Shown here piece by piece: positions 1 through 7,831 of a stretch of DNA of 64,000 nucleotides; within the stretch, counting starts at the first letter, position 1; each line of letters begins with the position of its first letter. The DNA lies in contig DAIDGW010000081.1 of the NCBI GenBank assembly GCA_027452245.1, forward strand, positions 31,139 to 95,138. The letters run 5' to 3'. This stretch comes from Acidobacteriaceae bacterium (GTDB taxonomy: Bacteria > Acidobacteriota > Terriglobia > Terriglobales > Acidobacteriaceae). A program made the position numbers and the translations under genes. The notes below the pieces were generated by a model. It was not told the DNA's origin, searched no databases, and saw nothing but the letters and a program-made list of their open reading frames with translations.

Positions 1-13
1 GAAAGAAGATCCG

Positions 14-412
14 GTGATGCACCGGGCGGAAACCGACCGCAATATCACTCCCACGACGCAACAGATGCAAGGCAACATTGAGTCACAGAGGGCGGCGGAT
101 GCCGCGCATGGGCATCCACGTACCGGCTGGGCGACGGGATCCGAGGTCTCTCGAGAGCCGCTGAGTCCGCAGGAGAGGCGCCAGGAAGAGGCTGACATAG
201 CCGCTGCCGAGGCCGACACTGGCCGAGTCGTTCCCGCCGGAGTGAATACGGTGATGATCCAGAACAGCGCTGCCGGAATTGGCGGCCGTTGGGATACGTT
301 CCAGGCCCGCCTGCGCGAGCGCCGCAAAGAAGCGGTCACTGGCTGCAGGACCTGCGGTGTTGCCGTCCAGAGTGATCGCGATACCGCGGCTGACCTGAAG
401 AAAGCTGTATAG
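14..412 (+). CDS. hypothetical protein, 132 aa
   Basis: I do not recognise this protein. It is a short polar, Ala/Arg/Glu-rich sequence with no signal peptide or membrane segment. One hydrophobic stretch (about residues 76-95, ending GIGGRWDTFQARL) resembles the RWDxIQ segment of small acidobacterial proteins, but the expected continuation is not visible in any forward frame, so it may be a frameshifted relative or chance. A strong intrinsic terminator follows 20 bases after the stop, which supports transcription through this frame. The start is uncertain because the gene lies at the window edge. Confidence 0.4.
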   Translation: MMHRAETDRNITPTTQQMQGNIESQRAADAAHGHPRTGWATGSEVSREPLSPQERRQEEADIAAAEADTGRVVPAGVNTVMIQNSAAGIGGRWDTFQARLRERRKEAVTGCRTCGVAVQSDRDTAADLKKAV

Positions 413-431
413 AACGCATTCCTTGCTCGAG

Positions 432-458
432 GCCGCGGCCTCGCGCCGCGGCTTTTTT
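432..458 (+). terminator. intrinsic terminator upstream of recN
   Basis: A perfect 7-bp stem (GCCGCGG at 432-438, CCGCGGC at 446-452) with a 7-base loop is followed by six T residues (453-458). It separates the first ORF from recN. Confidence 0.8.
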
Positions 459-538
459 CTGTCTAACTGCTGAGCTCTCGCGGTTCCGTGCTATGCTTCG
501 CTGGAACTGCGTCGCAAGTTCTGCTCCCGGGAATTTCC

Positions 539-2272
539 GTGCTCATCGAACTGCGCCTCGAAAACTATGCCGTCATTGATAGCCTGGCGGTGGGATTCTG
601 CCCCGGCCTCAACCTGCTGACCGGCGAAACTGGCACGGGAAAATCCATCCTGATTGATGCGCTGGCGCTTCTGCTGGGTGATAAAGCCTCGCCCGATGTC
701 ATTCGGGCAGGAGCGGACCGGGCTATGGTTTCGGCGGTATTCGAGGCCGATGAGCGCTCAGAAGACGAACTGAATCGCATTCTGGATGAGAACGGCCTGG
801 ATGGATCGTTTGATGGATCGGTGATTCTTCGCCGGGACATTGTCGCCGGCGGCAAAGGACGCGTGTTCGTCAACAACCAGCCCGCGACCGTTTCGGTCCT
901 GAAGCAGCTTGCGCCTCTTCTAGCCACCATCCACGCGCAAAACGAATCGATTCTCTCCTTCGACGCCGCCGCGCGTCTGGAACTTCTGGATTTGTTCACC
1001 GGGCTGGAACTGGCGTCTTTGTTTGAGGCATTTGCGACCTGGAAGACCGTTCGCAACCGAATCGGCGAGATCGAGAAGGATGAGCAGGACCGGCTTCGCC
1101 TCCTGGATCTTTGGAGCTTTCAGAAACGCGAAATCGAACAGGCTCGCCTGCAGCCGGGAGAAGATGAACGGCTGGAAACGGAAAAGCGCGTTCTGGCCAA
1201 CGCCGAAAAAATCTACAACGCGGCCATGAATGCTTTCGACCTGCTGTATGAAGGCAACAGCTCCACTTCATCGACGTTGCGGGCGGCCCACAGGCAGATT
1301 GAAGAGTTGGCCCGCTTCGAACCGAAATTCAATGCGGCCCTCGAGGCGCTTGAGTCAGCGCGCATCGCCGTCGAAGATGTCGGCGCCACCCTGCGTGACT
1401 ACGCTGGAGGTATTCACTCCTCTCCCGAACACCTGGCGGAAGTTGAAGACCGTTTGGCGGCGATAGATCGCCTGAAACGGAAATATGGAGCCTCGCTGGA
1501 CGAAGTCCTCACCTTTGGCGCTGAGGTTTCGCGCAAGCTCTCGGAGATCGAGAACCGCGATGAGACGCTGAAGCAACTTCGCGCCGAACTGGCTCGAGCC
1601 GCGGAAAACTACCTGCGCCAAGCCCGTTCAGTGTCGAAACAGCGTCAGTCCGCTGCCCGCAAACTGGAAAAGATGGTAGAAGCGGAAATCAATGATCTCG
1701 CCATGAACGTCAGGTTCCGCATCGAAACCAGCACCTCGGAAGATGAAACGAACTGGACCAGCCGCGGCATTGACCAGGTGCTCTACATGATTTCGACCAA
1801 TCCCGGCGAACCGCTGCGGCAACTGGAACACATCGCTTCCGGCGGGGAGTTGTCCCGGGTCATGCTGGCACTCAAAGCCAGCGTGCAGTCTGGGTCCGAG
1901 GTGAAAGCTGGCGAGGCTCGAACGTCTTCCTCGAAAAACCGTCTTCAGGACAGGGGTCCGCAGCGAACGATGGTTTTCGATGAAATCGATACTGGCATCG
2001 GAGGCCGCGCCGCGGAGGCCGTGGGACGCAAGCTCAAAGCATTGTCCCGATCGAACCAGGTTCTCTGCGTCACCCACTTGCCCCAGATAGCAACCTTTGC
2101 CGACCATCACTATGTCGTCGAGAAGACTGAATCGGGAGGACGCACTCACACCAGCATTCGTGCGGTTACGGGAAACGATCGTACGGATGAAGTGGCGCGC
2201 ATGCTGAGCGGGGCGAAACTGACGGAGGCTTCCCGCAAACACGCAGAACAGATGATCAAAGCAAACGCCTGA
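539..2272 (+). CDS. recN: DNA repair protein RecN
   Basis: RecN is an SMC-like ATPase that acts early in recombinational repair of double-strand breaks. The N-terminus (VLIELRLENYAVID) is the usual RecN opening, and Walker A GETGTGKS sits at residues 29-36 when GTG 539 is taken as start. The open frame extends 17 codons further upstream, but family proteins begin at this point. The middle is a long charged region consistent with the coiled-coil arms. The C-terminal half carries the ABC signature-like GGELSRVMLAL and Walker B MVFDEIDTGIGG (about 478-490), then THLPQIA. Between signature and Walker B there is a somewhat long polar insert (KAGEARTSSSKNRLQDRGPQ). About 577 aa, close to normal length. 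The gene appears to be transcribed alone. Confidence 0.95.
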   Translation: MLIELRLENYAVIDSLAVGFCPGLNLLTGETGTGKSILIDALALLLGDKASPDVIRAGADRAMVSAVFEADERSEDELNRILDENGLDGSFDGSVILRRDIVAGGKGRVFVNNQPATVSVLKQLAPLLATIHAQNESILSFDAAARLELLDLFTGLELASLFEAFATWKTVRNRIGEIEKDEQDRLRLLDLWSFQKREIEQARLQPGEDERLETEKRVLANAEKIYNAAMNAFDLLYEGNSSTSSTLRAAHRQIEELARFEPKFNAALEALESARIAVEDVGATLRDYAGGIHSSPEHLAEVEDRLAAIDRLKRKYGASLDEVLTFGAEVSRKLSEIENRDETLKQLRAELARAAENYLRQARSVSKQRQSAARKLEKMVEAEINDLAMNVRFRIETSTSEDETNWTSRGIDQVLYMISTNPGEPLRQLEHIASGGELSRVMLALKASVQSGSEVKAGEARTSSSKNRLQDRGPQRTMVFDEIDTGIGGRAAEAVGRKLKALSRSNQVLCVTHLPQIATFADHHYVVEKTESGGRTHTSIRAVTGNDRTDEVARMLSGAKLTEASRKHAEQMIKANA

Positions 2273-2287
2273 ACTTTGAGACGAGAA

Positions 2288-3319
2288 CTACTCCGCGCCA
2301 GGCACCGTGAAATCCACTCCTCGATCGTCATTCGCCTTAGTAGTTGCGGCAAGGTTGAGATCAGAAAGAGGAATCTTTTGCGTGCGATTCTGGCCAAATG
2401 CCCACAAGGTCTGGCCGACAATGGCGTAATTCTGTATTTCCTGCTGATGCTTGTCATTGAAAACAAGAACCGTAGCGGGCGTGGGGGTTTCCGGCGGGTC
2501 AGGTGGATCGGGCGCTGCTTGTGATTCTTGCGCCGGAGGGTCGTACGGTTGTTGGTCTTGCGCGTATAGATCCTGGTCGGGCTGCTGACGCATCTGCTGC
2601 TCGTACAGGCTCTCCTGGTTCATCTGGTTTGCTTCAGCGATCTGATTCGCCTGATCCTGGTCGTTGTCCGAATAATCGTCCCACCACCAGTACGGGTCAA
2701 TCTCGGCGCCATACCCCCACCATGGATTTCCCCATCCCCAGCCCCAGTTATTCCATCCCCAATTGTTCCATCCCCAGCCCCAGCGATCGTGGTCCCAATC
2801 ACGGCCCCATCCTCGGCCGCGGCCCCAGCCCCTGCCGTTGCGGAATCCGTAATTTCGGCCTAAGCGATCGGGGCCGCCGAATCCAGGACGACGGAATGAG
2901 TGAAAGTTGCTGCCGCGCAATCCCGGCTGACGTAACCCGGGTTGACGGAAACCAGGCTGACGAAAACTATGTTGCTGGAAACTGTTGTGCAGATAGGGGC
3001 TGTTATGAAGATAAGGACTGCCGTGGAAAGAGCGTGCACCGCCCAGTCCCGACCGGTAGCGCATGCCGCCGCCATATGGGCGCATGCCGCCATAAGAACG
3101 TCCACCATTGAAGTGGCCGCCACCGCCGGAGAAGTGGCCGCCACCAAAGTGGCCGCCACCGAAACCACCCGCGTGGCCACCACCGAAGCCGCCAGCATGA
3201 CCACCGCCAAAACCGCCGGCGTGACCGCCTCCTCCGTGTCCTCCGCCTCCGCGTTGCGCCAAGGCAGGTATCACCGCAAGCAGCAGAGCCAACGTCGCGG
3301 TGAGAATGGGGCGACGCAT
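2288..3319 (-). CDS. secreted Gly/His-rich repeat protein
   Basis: Unrecognised exported protein. It has a signal peptide (MRRPILTATLALLLAVIPALAQ) and then a low-complexity region rich in Gly, His, Phe and Ser, with about four near-identical GGHAGGFGGGH-type units. A Trp/Gly/Asn-rich stretch (NNWGWNNWGWGWGNPWWGYG) follows, then an acidic Gln/Asp-rich segment. The C-terminal 60 residues look folded (VLVFNDKHQQEIQNYAIVGQTLWAFGQ, then KIPLSDLNLAATTKAND) and resemble a small conserved tail seen in acidobacterial exported proteins, but I cannot name a domain. The start at 3319 is chosen because it begins the signal peptide; ATG 3328 is also possible. Histidine clusters could bind metal, which is inference only. 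Confidence 0.75.
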   Translation of the reverse strand: MRRPILTATLALLLAVIPALAQRGGGGHGGGGHAGGFGGGHAGGFGGGHAGGFGGGHFGGGHFSGGGGHFNGGRSYGGMRPYGGGMRYRSGLGGARSFHGSPYLHNSPYLHNSFQQHSFRQPGFRQPGLRQPGLRGSNFHSFRRPGFGGPDRLGRNYGFRNGRGWGRGRGWGRDWDHDRWGWGWNNWGWNNWGWGWGNPWWGYGAEIDPYWWWDDYSDNDQDQANQIAEANQMNQESLYEQQMRQQPDQDLYAQDQQPYDPPAQESQAAPDPPDPPETPTPATVLVFNDKHQQEIQNYAIVGQTLWAFGQNRTQKIPLSDLNLAATTKANDDRGVDFTVPGAE

Positions 3320-3399
3320 ATACACCATTATAGAACCCGGCGCGGAAGGAAAGGATGCAAGAACTTTGGTAATTTCCCCCAGGTTACGTAGATCGCAAG

Positions 3400-5043
3400 C
3401 TACCGGCGCTTCTTGCTCCTGTGATTCTTCGGCTTGTGATTCTTCGCAGACGCTTTTTTTGCCGTAGCCTTCGCCGCAACTGCTTTGCTTGCAGTATGTT
3501 TCGCACCATTTTCAGATTTGTGGTGGGCTGGCTTTTCCACCTTCCTGGCCACCGCACCTTTAACCTTCGAGCTCGGATGAGCTGCGGGGTGGGCGGGATG
3601 TGCGTCTGGCTTCGCAACCGGGGCCGCGGTTTGGGGCGCAGGCACAGCATCGGTCTTGCCTTTCCCTTTGCCCTTTTTAGCCGCTGCCAGTGCGGCAGGA
3701 GTTGCTCCTGCGGCAGCAGCCGCGGCTTTGCCGCGACCACGCTTTGGTGGCGGAGGTGGCGGCGGAGGTGGCGGAGCCAGCGGCTTGAGGTACTTAAGAA
3801 TCTCGGTACGTGACCGCAGCTTGCCATCCAGCAACAGCATGAAGACGTCGTGCGCGATCTTGGGATATTCCGGAAGCTGGGGCGTAATTAGCAACTCCGT
3901 CATTTCTGGTAGCGGAATCTTTTGTTGGACTTGCCGCCACTTAGTGAGGAAGTTCTTGATCTTCTGTTCGACTGCCTGTTGGCGCGCCGTCACCGCGAGG
4001 AACAACACCATCTCGGGGCGAGCACTCGACAGTAAGTGCCATGTGCGCGAGGGCGTAGCCGCTTCCTTTCCCATCAAACGCTTCGCAAGTTCCTTGGCAT
4101 GGTCTTCGATGTCGCGCCACGCTTCAATTAAATCCTTACGCGGAATCAGCTTGCGCAGGTCGGCGATTTCCTTTTCTGACAGGCGTGACGTCAGAAAATA
4201 CATCACCGCTGGTCCGGCATCGGGCGTGTAGCCAAGTTCAACCATCTGCTGGCGCGTTTTCATCAGGGCGGTCAGGCCGTTGGCGTCAACCTTGGCTGAA
4301 GTCCAATGCGGATGCAAGAACTTAAGCCAGCCTTCTTTCTCCAGCATTTTCAACACGTTCAGAGGATCATCTTCATGTGCGAGCGCAGCAATTTCGTGTC
4401 CTACCGAAGTGCGCAAGATGTACTCGATGTAATTGCCTTCCTTGGCAGCATCGTAGCGGGCTTGCGTCCGTTCTTCGAGAGGCCAATGGAAACGCGCGGC
4501 GAATCGCGTGGCCCGGATCAGGCGCGAAGGATCCTCAAGAAAAGAGTAATTGTGAAGGATGCGAATCAGTTTGGCTTCGATGTCGGCCACGCCGTTGAAG
4601 GGATCGAGCAGGAGTCCGCGCGATCCTTCGTTGAGCGAAAGGGCCATCGCATTCACGGTGAAATCGCGGCGCCGAAGATCTTCGTGAATCGCCGCGGGAG
4701 CCACAATCGGCGGCTTGCCCGTTTTCTCGAAGCGCTCGGTCCGGGCCATGCTGATCTCGGCACGAACACGGCCGGGCAGCAGCAGGAACATCGTCCGCAT
4801 GTCTTCGTCGGTAGCGGAGATCTGCCCCCCGGCTTTCTCGAATTCCTTCTGGAGTTTCAGGGGATTGCCCTGAACGGTAAAGTCGAGGTCGCGGATGGAG
4901 AATCCGCTGATAATGTCTCGAATGGCGCCGCCGGTCAGGTAGAGATTCATTCCCGCGGCGCGGGTTATTTCCTGAACCAGGTTGACGCCTTTCAGCTGAT
5001 CCGGCGTCAGCCGGATTTCCATAGTGTAAATGTAGTCAGCCAT
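3400..5043 (-). CDS. CCA-adding / poly(A) polymerase family nucleotidyltransferase with long low-complexity tail
   Basis: A class II nucleotidyltransferase of the tRNA CCA-adding or poly(A) polymerase family. The catalytic region shows GGAIRD (38-43) and DLDFTV (52-57) with the two metal-binding Asp, then the DLRRRDFTVNAMALSL motif, the DPFNGVADIEAKLIRIL segment, and the RLIRATRFAARFHW helix of the RNA-binding neck. It is predicted to add CCA to tRNA 3' ends; poly(A) activity cannot be excluded from sequence. The folded part ends near residue 425. The remaining 120 or so residues are unusual: a run of about ten prolines, then Ala/Lys/Gly-rich and Lys/His-rich sequence resembling a histone H1-type basic tail, probably disordered and nucleic-acid binding. 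Start ATG 5043; an internal Met at residue 8 is an alternative. Confidence 0.9.
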   Translation of the reverse strand: MADYIYTMEIRLTPDQLKGVNLVQEITRAAGMNLYLTGGAIRDIISGFSIRDLDFTVQGNPLKLQKEFEKAGGQISATDEDMRTMFLLLPGRVRAEISMARTERFEKTGKPPIVAPAAIHEDLRRRDFTVNAMALSLNEGSRGLLLDPFNGVADIEAKLIRILHNYSFLEDPSRLIRATRFAARFHWPLEERTQARYDAAKEGNYIEYILRTSVGHEIAALAHEDDPLNVLKMLEKEGWLKFLHPHWTSAKVDANGLTALMKTRQQMVELGYTPDAGPAVMYFLTSRLSEKEIADLRKLIPRKDLIEAWRDIEDHAKELAKRLMGKEAATPSRTWHLLSSARPEMVLFLAVTARQQAVEQKIKNFLTKWRQVQQKIPLPEMTELLITPQLPEYPKIAHDVFMLLLDGKLRSRTEILKYLKPLAPPPPPPPPPPKRGRGKAAAAAAGATPAALAAAKKGKGKGKTDAVPAPQTAAPVAKPDAHPAHPAAHPSSKVKGAVARKVEKPAHHKSENGAKHTASKAVAAKATAKKASAKNHKPKNHRSKKRR

Positions 5044-5381
5044 TCACTTTCAAGCGGCCTTCAAGGCCGAAACGTCGGGATTTGATCGCGCTACTGCGGG
5101 TCGTCCCAACCGCAAACACCGATGCAGCTTTCCACAAGATTTCCACAGGCGCTCTGAGGAAAACTCACGATCCTCTCTTCATAGAACGCAAGTGCTCTCA
5201 CATCAATAACTTGTAGAAACTTACCGTTGCCCGGCAAGCTACAGAAAATACCACAACGTTGATGGTTTGGCTACTGCCAAGCTGTATTCTGCCCAATTTC
5301 AGGTGAAAAGTGCGAGAATCGGCATTAGCTTTGGGAAATTCAGGGGAGTAGCTCCCTGCGGGCGGTTGCGGACGATAGGCC
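5044..5381. other. intergenic region between divergent genes
   Basis: A 338-base gap between the divergent nucleotidyltransferase and the 5382 gene, so it should contain promoters for both. I see no clear gene. Two copies of TTTCCACA (5129-5136 and 5140-5147) resemble degenerate DnaA boxes but are too few and imperfect to call an origin. Confidence 0.5.
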
Positions 5382-5858
5382 ATGCCTTCGACTCACAAAA
5401 AGGTGATCGTGCGGAAGATGGACCGGGATTCGGTCTCGGGATATGTCTCTCCGACTCAATTTGTGCAAGAAGGCAAGATTGAGGTTCTGAACACCGCCGG
5501 GACCCTGATAGCCATCGATCTGCGTGAAATCAAAGGCGTGTACTTTGTGCGCGAATTTGGCGATTCCGAGTCTCTGACCCGGAAAACCTTCACCTCCCGG
5601 CCTCGGGCCGAAGGTCTTTGGGTGCGCCTACGATTCAAAGATGGCGAGACACTCGAAGGACTGATGCCGGCGGACCTGACTCAAACGCCGCCAGAGGGAT
5701 TTCTGTTGAGTCCGCCCGACCAGCGTGGCAACACGCAGCGGATATTTGTTCCGCGAAGCGCGCTGGATTCGTTGATGGTACTCTCGGTGATCGGCGCCGC
5801 ACGGCGGCAACGGCGGGCGGCGGAAGACCAAAGACAAGTACCAATGTTTGGCGAATAG
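5382..5858 (+). CDS. conserved hypothetical protein, 158 aa
   Basis: A soluble protein with no signal peptide. The opening MPSTHKKVIVRKMDRDSVSGYVSP, followed by alternating beta-type segments (KIEVLNTAGTLIAIDLREIKGVYFVREF; LWVRLRFKDGETLEGLMPADL; RIFVPRSALDSLMVLSVIG), suggests a small all-beta fold with two related halves, in the manner of PilZ or Sm-like barrels. I recognise the general type from Acidobacteriota but cannot assign a function. It sits 66 bases upstream of lpxD on the same strand and may be co-transcribed with it. Confidence 0.7.
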   Translation: MPSTHKKVIVRKMDRDSVSGYVSPTQFVQEGKIEVLNTAGTLIAIDLREIKGVYFVREFGDSESLTRKTFTSRPRAEGLWVRLRFKDGETLEGLMPADLTQTPPEGFLLSPPDQRGNTQRIFVPRSALDSLMVLSVIGAARRQRRAAEDQRQVPMFGE

Positions 5859-5924
5859 CGCGGTAGCGATTCCTTCCAGTGAGGCTTTGCCCGTCCGGTA
5901 CAATTCCAACTAAACCAATCGCTT

Positions 5925-6926
5925 ATGAAACTTGGACAAATTGCTTCTGCGCTCGGTGCGCGCCTGGAAAACGGGTCTGCGGAAACAGAAATCAGCGGCC
6001 TGAATGGGATTGAGCAGGCTGGCCCGGGAGAACTGACATTCGTCTCGAATCCGAAATATGCTGCTGCAGCGAAATCGACGCGGGCGGCGGCGGTGATCGT
6101 ATCGGAGGACTTCCCTGCCATCCCGACGGCAGTGCTGCGCGCGAAGGATCCCTACCTGAGTTTTGCGCATGCTCTCGAGATGTTTCATCCCAAGAGGAAA
6201 TATCCGGCGGGCATTCATAAAACGGCTGTGATCCACTCGACGGCGAAGATCGGAAACAACGCCCATATCGGGCCCTATGTAGTCATCCACGAAGACGTTG
6301 AAATTGGAAATGATGCGGTGCTGCTGGCCCATGTAGTCATTTATCCGGATGCGAAGATCGGGAACGGCTTCATGGCTCACTCGCATGCCGTCGTGCGCGA
6401 AACCTGCTGGATCGGCAACAATGTCATTCTGCAAAATGGAGTGGTGGTTGGCGCGGACGGCTTCGGTTTCGCCAAGACTGCGGATGGGAAGTGGTACAAG
6501 ATTCCGCAACCCGCCCGAGTGGTGATCGAAGATGATGTTGAGGTGCAAGCGAACTCGTGCATTGATCGTGCCAGCGTGGGAGAGACGCGAATCCGGCGGG
6601 GGGTGAAGATCGATAATCTGGTGCAGGTCGGTCACGGATCGAACGTCGGAGAAGATGCGCTGTTGTGCTCGCAAGTAGGTCTTGCGGGCTCGACGGAGAT
6701 CGGCAACCGTGTGATTCTTACCGGGCAGGTCGGGGTGGTGGGACACGTGAAGGTGGGTGACGGAGCGATTGTCACGCCTCAGAGCGGAATCGCCAACAGT
6801 ATTCCTGCGGGGGCTCTGGTGAGCGGGGCTCCGGCGGTGGATCACAAGCTGTGGTTGAAGTATTCAGCGATCCTGCCGCGTCTGCCGGAAATTGCGCGGG
6901 CAGTTCGAAAAAAAGAACAGGGGTAG
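5925..6926 (+). CDS. lpxD: UDP-3-O-(3-hydroxyacyl)glucosamine N-acyltransferase
   Basis: LpxD transfers a 3-hydroxyacyl chain from acyl-ACP to the 2-amino group of UDP-3-O-acylglucosamine, the third step of lipid A synthesis, in the cytoplasm. The N-terminal domain (KLGQIASALGARLENGSAETEISGLNGIEQAGPGELTFV) is the LpxD substrate-binding domain. From about residue 100 there is a long left-handed beta-helix of hexapeptide repeats (IGNNAHIGPYVVIHEDVEIGNDAVL and similar). The catalytic-His region is HSHAVVRETCWIGNNV, and GADGFGFA is the family motif. At 333 aa it is of normal length. Its presence shows that the organism is a diderm able to make lipid A. Confidence 0.96.
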   Translation: MKLGQIASALGARLENGSAETEISGLNGIEQAGPGELTFVSNPKYAAAAKSTRAAAVIVSEDFPAIPTAVLRAKDPYLSFAHALEMFHPKRKYPAGIHKTAVIHSTAKIGNNAHIGPYVVIHEDVEIGNDAVLLAHVVIYPDAKIGNGFMAHSHAVVRETCWIGNNVILQNGVVVGADGFGFAKTADGKWYKIPQPARVVIEDDVEVQANSCIDRASVGETRIRRGVKIDNLVQVGHGSNVGEDALLCSQVGLAGSTEIGNRVILTGQVGVVGHVKVGDGAIVTPQSGIANSIPAGALVSGAPAVDHKLWLKYSAILPRLPEIARAVRKKEQG

Positions 6927-7084
6927 CTCCGGCATTTAGCGCGGTTTCGCAACTGTGTTGGCAAGCAGAAAAGCAGGTCCCTCCGCGCGCGATTGGATTG
7001 GCAGTGCCAGTGCAATCGCTTGGTCGGGATGACAGAGCCTCGCGACTGCAGCGCCCGAGCTTCAACTTTTTCCCGATAGCTCAT

Positions 7085-7831
7085 CTAACTCGACTCTGTC
7101 CGCTGCACCGTCGGTGCAGTTGATCCGCCGCGATACTCTTCCGGCAAGCCGCTTTCGATGGCGGCGCGGACTTCCTCCATGAGGTGATCGCGATCTCCGA
7201 AGTCCCGGGGTTCGATCGGGGGGTGAAAGATGATGGTGACCAATGCTGGTTTTATGGCGAACCTGCCTTTGGGCATCGCTTCATGGGTACCTGTGATTGT
7301 CATGGGAACAACCGGCACACCGCACTCGGTGGCCAGGTAAAACGGACCTTTCTTAAAGGGCAGCAACTTACCGTCGAAGGAGCGCTTCCCTTCCACGTAA
7401 ATCAACATGCTGACGCCTTGATTAATGACTTGTCTCGCATCCTCAACCGCCTGAATGCCGGCGTCGCGATTGCCGCGGTCCACTGGGACCAGAGATCCCA
7501 TTCTCATGGCAGTGCCAAGGATGGGCATTTTGAAGAGTTCCTTCTTGACCAGTACCGAACTGCGGCGCGGAATGCGCGCGATCTGAATCGGCGGATCCAG
7601 ATTGGAAACGTGATTCGACATGAAGATATAGCTGCGCGAACGATCAATATTCTCCAAGCCTGCGATCTTGACGCGCACGCCGGCGAACCGGACGCCAGCA
7701 GCGGCTCCCCAAGTGAACATGCGATAGAGAAGAGTTACATCGCCAGTGATGATGGTCCACGGGAATCCGATGAGGGCGGCGACTGGAGCGGCAATGCCCC
7801 AGAACGTGAGCATGATAATCGTGCGGATCAT
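7085..7831 (-). CDS. plsC: 1-acyl-glycerol-3-phosphate acyltransferase (PlsC family)
   Basis: A membrane-bound lysophosphatidate acyltransferase-type enzyme. Family motif I is NHVSNLD with H74 and D79 (HX4D), motif II region is VPVDRGNRD, motif III is VEGKRS (146-151, a variant of EGTRS), and motif IV lies in VPVVPMTITGTHE. A hydrophobic N-terminal helix anchors it to the inner membrane. I place the start at ATG 7831, whose ATGA overlaps the stop of the upstream M61 gene. The open frame continues 16 codons further, but that longer N-terminus is polar and would overlap more. It is the last gene of the minus-strand cell-wall operon. Confidence 0.9.
   Translation of the reverse strand: MIRTIIMLTFWGIAAPVAALIGFPWTIITGDVTLLYRMFTWGAAAGVRFAGVRVKIAGLENIDRSRSYIFMSNHVSNLDPPIQIARIPRRSSVLVKKELFKMPILGTAMRMGSLVPVDRGNRDAGIQAVEDARQVINQGVSMLIYVEGKRSFDGKLLPFKKGPFYLATECGVPVVPMTITGTHEAMPKGRFAIKPALVTIIFHPPIEPRDFGDRDHLMEEVRAAIESGLPEEYRGGSTAPTVQRTESS

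Noticed and set aside
3421..4231. Plus-strand frames opposite the nucleotidyltransferase tail encoding Gly- and Ala-rich sequence
   Set aside because: They are the complement of the proline/alanine/lysine tail repeats; the minus-strand frame is continuous with the enzyme.
5129..5147. Two TTTCCACA boxes resembling DnaA boxes (possible origin)
   Set aside because: Only two imperfect copies, no AT-rich unwinding region, and no dnaA, dnaN or rpmH nearby.
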